Shown here: positions 1-6,364 of the stretch, piece after piece
Layout of the letters: every line of letters begins with the position of its first letter
Position numbering within the stretch: the first letter of the stretch is position 1
Assembly (NCBI GenBank): GCA_001774505.1
Contig: MFAF01000006.1
Location: 8,636 to 17,257, forward strand
DNA: 8,622 bases
From: Candidatus Coatesbacteria bacterium RBG_13_66_14
GTDB taxonomy: Bacteria; RBG-13-66-14
Direction of reading: 5' to 3'
Position numbers and translations under genes: made by a program
Notes under the pieces: generated by a model
What the model was told of the DNA's origin: nothing
The model's input: the letters and a program-made list of their open reading frames with translations, nothing else
Databases searched by the model: none

Positions 1-241
1 CCCCTACGCCGCGGCGGACCACCAGACCGTCAACGCCCGAGCCTTCGAGCGGGCCGGCGCGGCGGTCGTCATCGGGGACCGGGAGCTGACCGCGGAACGC
101 CTGGCGCGGGAGATCGTGCGTCTGGTCGCCGACGACGAGCTGCGACGGAGGATGTCAGCGGCCGCCAAGAGGCTCGCGCGGCCGGACGCGGCGCGGCGGG
201 CGGCGGAGTTGGCCCTCGATACCGCACGGAGGTTCCGATGA
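1..241 (+). CDS. murG: MurG, C-terminal fragment (UDP-GlcNAc:lipid I transferase)
   Basis: Partial gene cut by the left edge; the first whole codon is at 2 and the TGA is at 239-241, leaving the last 79 residues. MurG is the membrane-associated glycosyltransferase that adds GlcNAc to lipid I to make lipid II. The fragment opens with PYAAADHQTVNARAFERAGA, which matches the conserved C-terminal signature of MurG: P-Y/F, then HQ, then NA, then GAA, the part of the Rossmann domain that contacts the UDP-GlcNAc donor. An alanine- and arginine-rich helical tail follows, as is usual. The stop codon overlaps the murC start (ATGA), so the two are probably translationally coupled. The position directly before murC is the classic dcw order. 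The N-terminal acceptor domain and most of the donor domain lie outside the window. Confidence 0.93.
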   Translation, partial: PYAAADHQTVNARAFERAGAAVVIGDRELTAERLAREIVRLVADDELRRRMSAAAKRLARPDAARRAAELALDTARRFR

Positions 242-1665
242 CCCTCATGCTGGGCAGGATAACCCGGGTGCACCTGGTGGGTATCGGCGGCGCGGGGATG
301 AGCGGCATCGCCGAGATTCTCCTGAGCCTCGGCTTCGAGGTGTCCGGGTCAGATTTAAGAGCCGGCAAGGCCACGGAGCGCCTCGCGGAACTGGGGGCCC
401 GGGTGACCATCGGCCACTCGGAGAAGAACGTCGTCGGCGCCGGGGTCATCGCGGTCTCCACCGCCATCCCCCCCGATAACCCCGAAGTGGTCGCCGGGAG
501 GAAGTACAACATCCCGGTCATCGCCCGCTCCGAGATTCTGGTCGAGATCATGCGGCTCAAATACCCCATCGCCGTCGCCGGCACCCACGGGAAGACGACC
601 ACAGCCAGCTTCATCTACTCCATCCTCTCCGACGGCGGGCTGGACCCAACGGCGGTCATCGGGGGCAAGCTCAACGCCCTGCGCTCAAAGACCGAGGCCG
701 ACCCGAACGGGAGGGCCACCGGTACCGGCGCGAGCCTGGGCGCCGGAGACTACTTCATCGTCGAGGCCGACGAGAGCGACGGCACGTTCCTCGCCATATC
801 GCCGGCCTACGCCCTCGTGACCAACATTGACAGCGACCACCTCAACTACTACTCCGACCTGGACGACATCCGCGCCTGTTTCATCCGGTTCGCCAACTCC
901 GTGCCGTTCTACGGCGCCACCATCGTGTGCCTGGACGACCCCGTGGTGCAGGGCATCATGCCGGAGCTCAAAAGGCGCTATATCACCTACGGCTTCACCG
1001 CCCAGTGCGACGTCGTCGGACGGGAGGTGCGCCTGTTGCCCATGAGCGCCGGGTACAAGCTCTACCGGGGGGGGGAGCTGCTGGGCGACGTGGACCTGAA
1101 CCTGCCGGGACGGCACAACGTGCTGAACAGCCTGGGAGCGGCGGCGCTGGCTCTCGAGCTCGGCGTCGCCCCCGAGACGATCATCAAAAGCCTGCGCTCC
1201 TTCAAGGGGATCGAGATGCGTCTGGAAGTTGTGGGTCACATAGGCGACATCACCGTCATCCACGACTACGCCCACCACCCGGCGGAGATCGCCGCCACCC
1301 TGGACGCCATGCGGACCGGATGGGACCGCCGGATAGTGGCGGTGTTCCAACCCCACCGCTACACGAGGACCAAGGCGCTCTTCGACCGTTTCCTGCGCTG
1401 CTTCTACCAGGCCGACCGGCTGATAATCACCGACATTTACCCCGCCGGCGAGCCCGAGATTCCCGGCGTCAGCGCCGAGGCGCTGGCCAGGGGGGTGGCC
1501 GAGCACGGCCACCATGAGGTCACCTTCATCCGCGACCGCCGGAAGATTCCCGAGGCCGTGGCCGGCATGGTGTCAGACGACGACCTCGTGCTGGTCCTCG
1601 GGGCCGGCAACATCTGGGAGACCGCCCGGGATATAGCCAAAAAACTCTCCGAGGAGAAAGGTTGA
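238..1665 (+). CDS. murC: UDP-N-acetylmuramate--L-alanine ligase MurC
   Basis: MurC (475 residues, normal length) is the cytoplasmic ATP-dependent ligase that joins L-Ala to UDP-MurNAc, the first peptide step of peptidoglycan synthesis. Visible motifs: the UDP-binding loop GIGGAGMSGIA (15-25), the Mur ligase P-loop AGTHGKTTT (114-122), EADES (176-180), NIDSDH (196-201), LPGRHNVLN (289-297), DYAHHPAE (343-350), FQPHRYTR (370-377) and LGAGNIW (454-460). The AHHP and QPHRYTR blocks separate MurC from MurD/E/F. The ATG at 238 is chosen because GGAGG (228-232) lies 5 bases upstream and it overlaps the murG stop; Met4 is a weaker alternative. Oddities are about 13 extra residues near 150-163, a Met at 327 where the family often has the first Arg of an F-x-G-x-x-R-R motif, and a run of nine Gs at 1067-1075, with the frame intact. 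Confidence 0.98.
   Translation: MTLMLGRITRVHLVGIGGAGMSGIAEILLSLGFEVSGSDLRAGKATERLAELGARVTIGHSEKNVVGAGVIAVSTAIPPDNPEVVAGRKYNIPVIARSEILVEIMRLKYPIAVAGTHGKTTTASFIYSILSDGGLDPTAVIGGKLNALRSKTEADPNGRATGTGASLGAGDYFIVEADESDGTFLAISPAYALVTNIDSDHLNYYSDLDDIRACFIRFANSVPFYGATIVCLDDPVVQGIMPELKRRYITYGFTAQCDVVGREVRLLPMSAGYKLYRGGELLGDVDLNLPGRHNVLNSLGAAALALELGVAPETIIKSLRSFKGIEMRLEVVGHIGDITVIHDYAHHPAEIAATLDAMRTGWDRRIVAVFQPHRYTRTKALFDRFLRCFYQADRLIITDIYPAGEPEIPGVSAEALARGVAEHGHHEVTFIRDRRKIPEAVAGMVSDDDLVLVLGAGNIWETARDIAKKLSEEKG
1651..1656 (+). promoter_or_regulatory. Ribosome binding site fixing the TTG start of murB
   Basis: GAGGAG lies 5 bases before the TTG at 1662-1664, inside the last codons of murC. The in-frame ATGs at 1692 and 1698 have only a poorly spaced GGA upstream. 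This site therefore supports the TTG start that overlaps the murC stop. Confidence 0.7.
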
Positions 1666-2663
1666 GCCCGCTCCCTGTCAGCCTTACGGAAATGGGGATG
1701 CCGGTGCTGGCCGACGAGCCGCTCGCCGGGCACACGGGGCTCCAGGTGGGCGGTCCGGCGGATTTATTCGCCAGGCCCCGCACCGCTGACGAGGTCTCCC
1801 GCGCCCTCCTCGCCGCCGGGGAGGAGGGGATCCCGGTCATGGTCATGGGCCGGGGGACGAACCTCCTGGTCGGTGACGGCGGCATCCGGGGCCTGGTGCT
1901 CCTCGTCGGCGAGGGGTTCGAGGATGACGGTGTGCAGGTCCACGGCGCGCGCTGCACGGTCGCGGCCGGCGTCCGGCTCCAGTCCTTCCTCGACCGTCTC
2001 GGCGACGTGGGACTGGCGGGGCTCGAAGACCTGTACGGCATTCCGGGAAGCCTGGGCGGGGCGCTGGCCATGAACGCCGGGGCCTACGGGACCGAGGTCT
2101 GGCCCCGGGTGGACTGGGTCGAGGCGGTGCTCGGATCGGGCGAGCTCCACCGCTACCTGGGGGGGGAGATCGGGTACGGGTACCGTCGGGCCGACCTGCC
2201 GCCGGGCGCGGTGGTCGTACGGGCGGAGTTTGTCCTGGACGAGGGGGATCCCCGCGAGATTCGAAGGCGCAACATGGAGCGCATGGCCGACCGGGAGGCG
2301 AAGCACCCCCTGGAATGGCCCAACTGCGGCAGCGTCTTCAAGAACTTCGCCTGGGAGCCGGGGATGGACCTCGATTACGACAAGCTGGAGTCCGCCCTGG
2401 GCGCTGGGTTCTCCCGCCGGACCCTGGAGGCGAAAGGCGCCGCCCAGTTGCCGGCCTGGCGGCTCGTGGACGCCTGCGGGCTTACCGGAAGGCAAATCGG
2501 CGGGGCCCAGATATCCGACAAGCACTCGAATTTCATGGTGAACCTCGGCGGCGCTCGGGCGGCGGACTTTGCCGCGCTCATCGAGCTCGTGGAGAAGACC
2601 ATCGAGGAGACCTTCGGCTTCCGGCTCCGGACAGAGGTCCGCCGGTGCGGGGAATTTTTATAA
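1662..2663 (+). CDS. murB: UDP-N-acetylenolpyruvoylglucosamine reductase MurB
   Basis: MurB (333 residues from the TTG) is the cytoplasmic FAD enzyme that reduces UDP-GlcNAc-enolpyruvate to UDP-MurNAc with NADPH. In order: HTGLQVGGPAD (24-34), the FAD-binding MGRGTNLLV (62-70), GLEDLYGIPGSLGGALAMNA (120-139), GYGYRRA (171-177), PNCGSVFKN (220-228) with the proton-donating Ser224, GGAQISDKHSNFMVN (280-294), and Glu325 near the C-terminus, which matches the family's catalytic Glu. The compact layout and the CGSVFKN / KHSNF pattern indicate the shorter type II MurB rather than the E. coli type. The start is TTG at 1662, overlapping the murC TGA; ATGs at 1692 or 1698 would remove 10 or 12 residues without touching a motif. 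It sits where ddl lies in E. coli. A run of eight Gs occurs at 2159-2166. Confidence 0.97.
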   Translation: MSPLPVSLTEMGMPVLADEPLAGHTGLQVGGPADLFARPRTADEVSRALLAAGEEGIPVMVMGRGTNLLVGDGGIRGLVLLVGEGFEDDGVQVHGARCTVAAGVRLQSFLDRLGDVGLAGLEDLYGIPGSLGGALAMNAGAYGTEVWPRVDWVEAVLGSGELHRYLGGEIGYGYRRADLPPGAVVVRAEFVLDEGDPREIRRRNMERMADREAKHPLEWPNCGSVFKNFAWEPGMDLDYDKLESALGAGFSRRTLEAKGAAQLPAWRLVDACGLTGRQIGGAQISDKHSNFMVNLGGARAADFAALIELVEKTIEETFGFRLRTEVRRCGEFL

Positions 2664-3448
2664 TGCGGCACTCCACCTTCATCCAGGACCCGGATAAAAC
2701 GGACGGCTTCCACCCCCGCATGAGCCGCCGGGCGAAAATTTTCACCTGGGTGGCGGTCCTCGCACTTGCAGGCGTGGCGCTGTTCCTCTACCTCCGCTCC
2801 GACGCCTATGCCCTGAAACGCGTGGCGGTGGAGGGGAACGCCGTCGTGTCGGACACCGAAATCCAAAGCCTCCTGCCCATGGGTGAGAACCTGTTCTCCC
2901 TGGACACCGATGAGGTCGAGCAACGCCTCTCCCGGCACCCGTACCTGGCGGAGGTTCGAATCGAGAAGGCCTACCCCGACAAGGTGGTCGTCCGCGTGAC
3001 CGAGCGCACCCCGGCCTGCTACCTGGCCGAGGGCCCGCTGCAGCTCCTGGCCGGCAACGGCACCGTGCTGCCGATGTATGGGGTGGACGACGCCAGGCGC
3101 GAGGAGGGGACGGTGTTCGACCTGCCGGTGTTGACCGGTTACGAGATCGAGCGGAAGGGCGAGCTGGAGTCATACTCCGACGGGGCCATCCTGGCCGTCT
3201 GCGGCCTGTGCGCCGAGATGCAACGCCAGGCCCTCCCTCTCCTCGACGAGCTGGTGGAGGTGCGTCCGCACGCGGACCACCTCGAGGGCCTCCTGGCCGA
3301 CGGCACCCGTATCCTCTTCCCCCTGGAATGCGCGCCGTCCACGCTGGCCGCCCTGCAGGCGGTGTACACCCGCGAGCGCCAGGTGGGCTTCACCGAGCTG
3401 GACGCCCGATACGAAAACCAGATAATCTCCCGGCACCGGACCGGGTGA
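2663..3448 (+). CDS. ftsQ: Cell division protein FtsQ (DivIB family)
   Basis: FtsQ (261 residues) is a bitopic membrane protein of the divisome that links FtsA/FtsZ-side components to the FtsB-FtsL and FtsW-FtsI synthase complex. A short cytoplasmic tail with basic residues (RMSRRAK, 19-25) precedes one membrane segment at about 26-44. A POTRA domain follows (about 50-115: LKRVAVEGN, NLFSLDTDEVEQRLSRHPYL, then PDKVVVRVTERTP), then the FtsQ beta domain, ending in LDARYENQIISR, which resembles the family's LDLRY-NQ signature. The ATG at 2663 shares one base with the murB stop. GGGGA at 2649-2653 is only a modest ribosome site, so coupling to murB translation is likely. Met20 (2720) has no ribosome site. 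Sequence identity in this family is low; the call rests on topology, POTRA features and position before ftsA. Confidence 0.93.
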   Translation: MRHSTFIQDPDKTDGFHPRMSRRAKIFTWVAVLALAGVALFLYLRSDAYALKRVAVEGNAVVSDTEIQSLLPMGENLFSLDTDEVEQRLSRHPYLAEVRIEKAYPDKVVVRVTERTPACYLAEGPLQLLAGNGTVLPMYGVDDARREEGTVFDLPVLTGYEIERKGELESYSDGAILAVCGLCAEMQRQALPLLDELVEVRPHADHLEGLLADGTRILFPLECAPSTLAALQAVYTRERQVGFTELDARYENQIISRHRTG

Positions 3449-3496
3449 GAGAAGGAACCGTTTACCAGATCCCAGCGCGGATATCTCCCAAGCACA

Positions 3497-3503
3497 AGGG
3501 AGG
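3497..3503 (+). promoter_or_regulatory. Ribosome binding site fixing the GTG start of ftsA
   Basis: AGGGAGG, one of the strongest Shine-Dalgarno matches in the window, lies 4 bases before the GTG at 3508. It favours this start over the in-frame GTG at 3445, which overlaps the ftsQ stop (GTGA) but has no clear purine-rich site. Confidence 0.7.
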
Positions 3504-3507
3504 GATT

Positions 3508-4746
3508 GTGGGAAAAGGGCAGAGTGGCAAGACCGTCGTCGGGCTGGACATCGGCACGACAAAAATCTGCGCGATCATCGCCGAGCTGGCCCCGTCCGGG
3601 CTCGAGATAATCGGTGTGGGCACCTCTCCGGCCCAGGGACTGCGGCGCGGGGTCGTCGTCCACATAGACGACTGCGTTCAGAGCATCGCGGGGGCCATCG
3701 AGAAGGCCGAGCTGATGGCCGACGTCAAGGTCACCAGCGTGTACGCCGGGGTCGCCGGCGGTCATGTCAAGAGCTTCAACTCTCGGGGCGTCATCGCCGT
3801 CTCGGGACAGAACCACGAGATCCGCGAGCAGGACGTGAAGCGGGTCATAGACGCGGCCCAGGCCATCGCCATCCCCCTGGACCGCGAGGTGATCCACGTA
3901 CTGCCCCAGGAGTACATCGTGGACGACCAGGACGGGATAAAGAATCCCGTGGGGATGAGCGGGGTCCGGCTCGAGTCCGAGGTCCACATCGTCACCGGGG
4001 CGGTCACCAGCGTGCAGAATATCGTCAAGAGCGTACAGCGCGCCGGACTGAAAGTGGCCGACATCGTCCTGGAGCCGCTGGCCAGTTGCCGGGCGGTGCT
4101 CACCGACGACGAGGAAGAGCTGGGGGTGGCGCTCATAGACATCGGTGGCGGGACCACCGACATCGCCATGATCATTGACGGCGCGCTGCGCTTCAGCTCC
4201 ATCATCGCCCTGGGCGGTAACAACGTGACCAACGACGTCTCCGTGGGCCTGCGGACGCCCACGAAGCAGGCCGAGCAGCTCAAGATAGATCACGGCGCCG
4301 CCGGTTACGAGCTCGTCGGGCCCGACGAGATGATCGAGGTGCCCAGCGTGGGCGGCCGTCCGCCGCGCCTGGTGCCCCGCCGCCACCTGACGGACATCAT
4401 CGAGCCGAGGATGGCGGAGATTTTCGAGCTCGCCCGGGGGGAGATCGCCAAGAGCAAATACGCCGAGACGAACCGCGCCGGCTACGTCCTGACCGGCGGG
4501 GCCAGCAAGCTGCCGGGCATCGTGGAACTGGCCGAGCGCACTCTCGGCGGGCCGGTGAGGACCGGCAGCCCGCTCCCCATCGGCGGCCTCTACGATTCGG
4601 TTAACGACCCGGCCTTCTCCACCGGGGTGGGCCTGGTGCTCTACGCCGCCGAGGGCAGGCAGTTCGGCGGACGGGACCTCGAGGACGGCTCGCTCTTCGA
4701 CAACATCATCACCCGGATGAAAAACTGGCTCAAGGACTTTTTCTAG
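3508..4746 (+). CDS. ftsA: Cell division protein FtsA (actin-like FtsZ membrane anchor)
   Basis: FtsA (412 residues from GTG 3508) is an actin-fold ATPase that polymerises on the inner membrane, tethers FtsZ and recruits later division proteins. Visible parts: phosphate-1 loop LDIGTTK (13-19), the FtsA-specific 1C subdomain (about 84-165, including VLPQEYIVDD), phosphate-2 loop IDIGGGTTD (210-218), the adenosine motif LTGGASKLPG (328-337), and a C-terminal amphipathic helix NIITRMKNWLKDFF (399-412), typical of the membrane-targeting sequence. The start is chosen from the ribosome site at 3497-3503 and because only about ten residues then precede the first actin strand, as is normal. The reading frame is open further upstream to 3208, but that part overlaps ftsQ and is arginine/proline-rich out-of-frame sequence. 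The gap to ftsQ is 59 bases, with no promoter that I can support. Confidence 0.98.
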   Translation: MGKGQSGKTVVGLDIGTTKICAIIAELAPSGLEIIGVGTSPAQGLRRGVVVHIDDCVQSIAGAIEKAELMADVKVTSVYAGVAGGHVKSFNSRGVIAVSGQNHEIREQDVKRVIDAAQAIAIPLDREVIHVLPQEYIVDDQDGIKNPVGMSGVRLESEVHIVTGAVTSVQNIVKSVQRAGLKVADIVLEPLASCRAVLTDDEEELGVALIDIGGGTTDIAMIIDGALRFSSIIALGGNNVTNDVSVGLRTPTKQAEQLKIDHGAAGYELVGPDEMIEVPSVGGRPPRLVPRRHLTDIIEPRMAEIFELARGEIAKSKYAETNRAGYVLTGGASKLPGIVELAERTLGGPVRTGSPLPIGGLYDSVNDPAFSTGVGLVLYAAEGRQFGGRDLEDGSLFDNIITRMKNWLKDFF

Positions 4747-4750
4747 TCAT

Positions 4751-4786
4751 AAACGAGGCGAAACGGGTTACGCCCCCGGCGAAACG
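4751..4786 (+). repeat. Phased direct repeats between ftsA and ftsZ
   Basis: GGCGAAACG occurs exactly at 4757-4765 and again at 4778-4786, start-to-start 21 bases, or two helical turns. The core AAACG also occurs at 4751-4755, ten bases before the second copy. The three cores therefore start at 4751, 4761 and 4782, all on about the same face of the helix. The repeats fill the first half of the 80-base gap before ftsZ and lie 40-76 bases upstream of its start. A weak hairpin (GGCG 4757-4760 with CGCC 4771-4774) can also form. A regulator binding site is possible but unproven. Confidence 0.45.
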
Positions 4787-4826
4787 TCAAGGTTCGCTGT
4801 CGCGGCGAGATAAAAAAGGAGAGACC

Positions 4827-5975
4827 ATGCTCGAGCTCTTGGACACCGAGCAGCAAACCTTCGCCAACATCAAGGTGTTCGGCGTGGGGGGCGGGGGAAG
4901 CAACGCGGTCAACCGCATGGTGGAGGCCGGCCTGCGCGGTGTGGACTTCATCGTGGCCAACACCGACGCCCAGGCGCTGATGCAGAACACGGCCTACAAC
5001 AAGATACAACTTGGCGCCAGGCTGACCCACGGCCTCGGAGCGGGGGCCCAGCCCGAGATCGGTCGCGAGGCGGCCGAGGAGAGCCTGGGCGAGATCCGCC
5101 AGTACCTGGAAGGCGCCGACATGCTCTTCATCACCGCCGGCCTGGGAGGCGGGACGGGGACCGGCGCGGCGCCTATCATCGCCGAGCAGGCCCGGGGCAT
5201 GGACATCCTCACCGTCGCCGTGGTCACCAAGCCGTTCACCTTCGAGGGGCCGGCGCGGTCCAGAAAGGCCGAGGACGGCCTCGCGGAGCTGCGAAAGTAC
5301 GTGGACACCCTGATCGTCATTCCCAACCAGCGTCTTCTGGCCGTGGTGGAGAAAAGGACCACCATGACCTCGGCCTTCGAGATGGCCGACGACGTCCTGC
5401 ACCAGGCGGTGCAGGGAATCTCCGACATCATCACCATGCCGGGGATGATCAACGTGGACTTCGCCGACGTGGTCACCGTGATGAAGGGGATGGGCGACGC
5501 CCTCATGGGCACCGGATACGGCACCGGGGAAACCGCCATCCATGACGCGGTGCGCAACGCCGTCAGCTCCCCCCTCCTGGACGGCGTGTCCATCGAGGGG
5601 GCGATGGGGGTGCTGGTGAACATCACGGCCTCCGCGGACCTGCCCCTCTTCGCCGTGAACGAGGCCATGGACACCATCCGCGAGGCGGCCGACGACAACG
5701 CGGAGATAGTCTTCGGCGTCGTCAATTCGGAGCTCCAGGACCAGGTGACGGTAACCGTCATCGCCACCGGCTTCACCACCAGGGTGCCGCAGATGCGCGA
5801 AACGGTGGAGGAGCCGGAGCCCGAGGAGGAACGGGAGCTCGTCGGAGTCGAGTTCGAGGCCACCGGGACCACGGACCGTGGGCTCGTGATAAACTTCCCC
5901 ACCCTGCGGGACGAAGACCTGGACCGGCCAACCTTCATGCGCTGGAAGGAGCGCCGGGAAAAGCAACGGATCTGA
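4827..5975 (+). CDS. ftsZ: Cell division protein FtsZ (tubulin-like GTPase)
   Basis: FtsZ (382 residues) is the cytoplasmic GTPase that forms the Z-ring at the division site. Motifs: GVGGGGSNAVNRM (19-31), NTDAQAL (45-51), the tubulin signature GGGTGTGAAP (107-116), the guanine-contacting PFTFEGPARS region (136-145), and the T7 synergy loop NVDFADV with Asn209, Asp211 and Asp214, which completes the GTPase site of the neighbouring subunit. The variable linker is short (about 318-361). The C-terminal peptide DLDRPTFMR (364-372) is the conserved docking motif for FtsA and other partners, followed by a basic tail WKERREKQRI. AAGGAG (4816-4821) lies 5 bases before the ATG. The 80-base gap after ftsA and the strong ribosome site allow translation at a higher rate than ftsA, as is usual for FtsZ. 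This is the last dcw gene here. Confidence 0.99.
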   Translation: MLELLDTEQQTFANIKVFGVGGGGSNAVNRMVEAGLRGVDFIVANTDAQALMQNTAYNKIQLGARLTHGLGAGAQPEIGREAAEESLGEIRQYLEGADMLFITAGLGGGTGTGAAPIIAEQARGMDILTVAVVTKPFTFEGPARSRKAEDGLAELRKYVDTLIVIPNQRLLAVVEKRTTMTSAFEMADDVLHQAVQGISDIITMPGMINVDFADVVTVMKGMGDALMGTGYGTGETAIHDAVRNAVSSPLLDGVSIEGAMGVLVNITASADLPLFAVNEAMDTIREAADDNAEIVFGVVNSELQDQVTVTVIATGFTTRVPQMRETVEEPEPEEERELVGVEFEATGTTDRGLVINFPTLRDEDLDRPTFMRWKERREKQRI

Positions 5976-6004
5976 TCGCGCGACGCGGGGAATTTCCACA
6001 GGGT

Positions 6005-6017
6005 CCGGGTCACCCGG
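6005..6017. promoter_or_regulatory. 13-base palindrome upstream of the tRNA promoter
   Basis: CCGGGT-C-ACCCGG is a perfect palindrome around a central C, ending 3 bases before the -35 box at 6021. As RNA the wider stretch 6001-6020 can fold as GGG-(bulged T)-CCGG, loop GTCAC, CCGG-CCC. There is no T-run after it, so it would be a poor intrinsic terminator for ftsZ. A matching half-site CCGGGTGAC recurs at 6074-6082, downstream of the promoter. It could be an operator, a weak ftsZ 3' hairpin or chance. Confidence 0.35.
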
Positions 6018-6020
6018 CCC

Positions 6021-6050
6021 TTGACATGCACGCGGACGGGGGGATAGACT
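6021..6050 (+). promoter_or_regulatory. Sigma-70-type promoter of the tRNA operon
   Basis: A perfect -35 box TTGACA (6021-6026) and a -10 box TAGACT (6045-6050, 4 of 6 consensus) are separated by 18 bases. Transcription would start near 6057, giving a leader of about 43 bases before tRNA-Val. The bases just after the -10 box (ACCCGCGCGC) form a GC-rich discriminator, a feature known from stable-RNA promoters under ppGpp control; such control here is inference. Confidence 0.7.
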
Positions 6051-6100
6051 ACCCGCGCGCGAGTGAATGAACTCCGGGTGACTGCGCCCGAAGGGTAGAA

Positions 6101-6177
6101 GGGCGGTTAGCTCAGCCGGTGAGAGCGCCGGTCTTACAAACCGGAGGTCGCAGGTTCGATCCCTGTTCCGCCCACCA
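6101..6177 (+). tRNA. tRNA-Val (anticodon UAC)
   Basis: A full cloverleaf of 77 bases with encoded CCA. D stem GCTC/GAGC, anticodon stem CCGGT/ACCGG with loop CTTACAA and anticodon TAC (6135-6137), reading GUA and other GUN valine codons, and T stem GCAGG/CCTGT with loop TTCGATC. The acceptor stem GGGCGGT pairs with TCCGCCC except for the innermost pair, where T6107 faces T6167; this sits next to a G-T wobble at the end of the T stem. The discriminator base is A. tRNA-Asp follows 20 bases later in the same transcript. Confidence 0.97.
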
Positions 6178-6197
6178 AGACCGAAGGGCGTGAGCGA

Positions 6198-6275
6198 GCG
6201 GCGGTAGTTCAATTCGGTTAGAGCACCGGCCTGTCACGCCGGAAGTTGCGGGTTCGAGTCCCGTCCGCCGCGCCA
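6198..6275 (+). tRNA. tRNA-Asp (anticodon GUC)
   Basis: A full cloverleaf of 78 bases with encoded CCA. Acceptor stem GCGGCGG/CCGCCGC (6198-6204 with 6265-6271) is fully paired. D stem is GTTC/GAGC with a 10-base loop. Anticodon stem CCGGC/GCCGG has loop CTGTCAC and anticodon GTC (6233-6235). T stem GCGGG/CCCGT has loop TTCGAGT. The discriminator base is G (6272), a known identity element for aspartate tRNA. It is the second and last gene of the tRNA operon, with a terminator starting 8 bases later. Confidence 0.97.
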
Positions 6276-6282
6276 AAAAGTC

Positions 6283-6317
6283 AGGGCCAGGTGCGACCTG
6301 CGGTCCGCCTGGCCTTT
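6283..6317 (+). terminator. Intrinsic terminator of the tRNA operon
   Basis: GGCCAGG (6285-6291) pairs with CCTGGCC (6308-6314). The stem continues with a U-G and a G-C pair, one bulged C (6294), then GACC/GGTC (6295-6298 with 6302-6305), closed by the loop TGC. This makes about 13 base pairs, followed by TTT at 6315-6317. An A-rich stretch (6275-6279) just before it could pair partly with the T-run. It begins 8 bases after the tRNA-Asp CCA. The T-run is short, but the stem is very stable and well placed. Confidence 0.8.
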
Positions 6318-6335
6318 ACCAACGCCCGTCGCCCG

Positions 6336-6364
6336 TTGCCCCGAAGTGAAAAGTAGGGTATACT
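6336..6364 (+). promoter_or_regulatory. Sigma-70-type promoter of the PilZ gene
   Basis: TTGCCC (6336-6341, 4 of 6) and TATACT (6359-6364, 5 of 6) have the ideal 17-base spacing, in a locally AT-rich patch that stands out from the GC-rich surroundings and comes right after the tRNA terminator. Transcription would start near 6371, leaving a leader of about 90 bases before the ATG at 6461. The leader contains a possible weak stem (GTTAC 6375-6379 with GTAAC 6428-6432), but I recognise no riboswitch in it. Confidence 0.75.

Noticed and set aside
3208..3507. Upstream extension of the ftsA frame, including GTG at 3445 overlapping the ftsQ stop
   Set aside because: The extension translates to Arg/Pro/Gly-rich sequence inside ftsQ. 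GTG 3445 lacks a ribosome site, while GTG 3508 has AGGGAGG and gives the normal FtsA N-terminus.
685..4386. Long - strand open frames opposite murC (685-1515), murB (1764-2525) and ftsQ/ftsA (3139-4386)
   Set aside because: These are GC-driven mirror frames of conserved + strand genes, with biased composition, no recognisable domain and no ribosome sites in a sensible place.
4787..4826. A promoter immediately before ftsZ (GATAAA at 4809-4814)
   Set aside because: No -35 box exists at a suitable distance, and transcription would start inside the ribosome binding site.
4743..6212. A 489-residue open frame on the - strand opposite ftsZ and tRNA-Val
   Set aside because: It is antisense to a certain FtsZ. 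Its start reads GGRNRDRTCDLRFVRPALS, the well-known spurious peptide from the reverse strand of a tRNA gene; the rest is His/Gly/Asp-rich antisense sequence.
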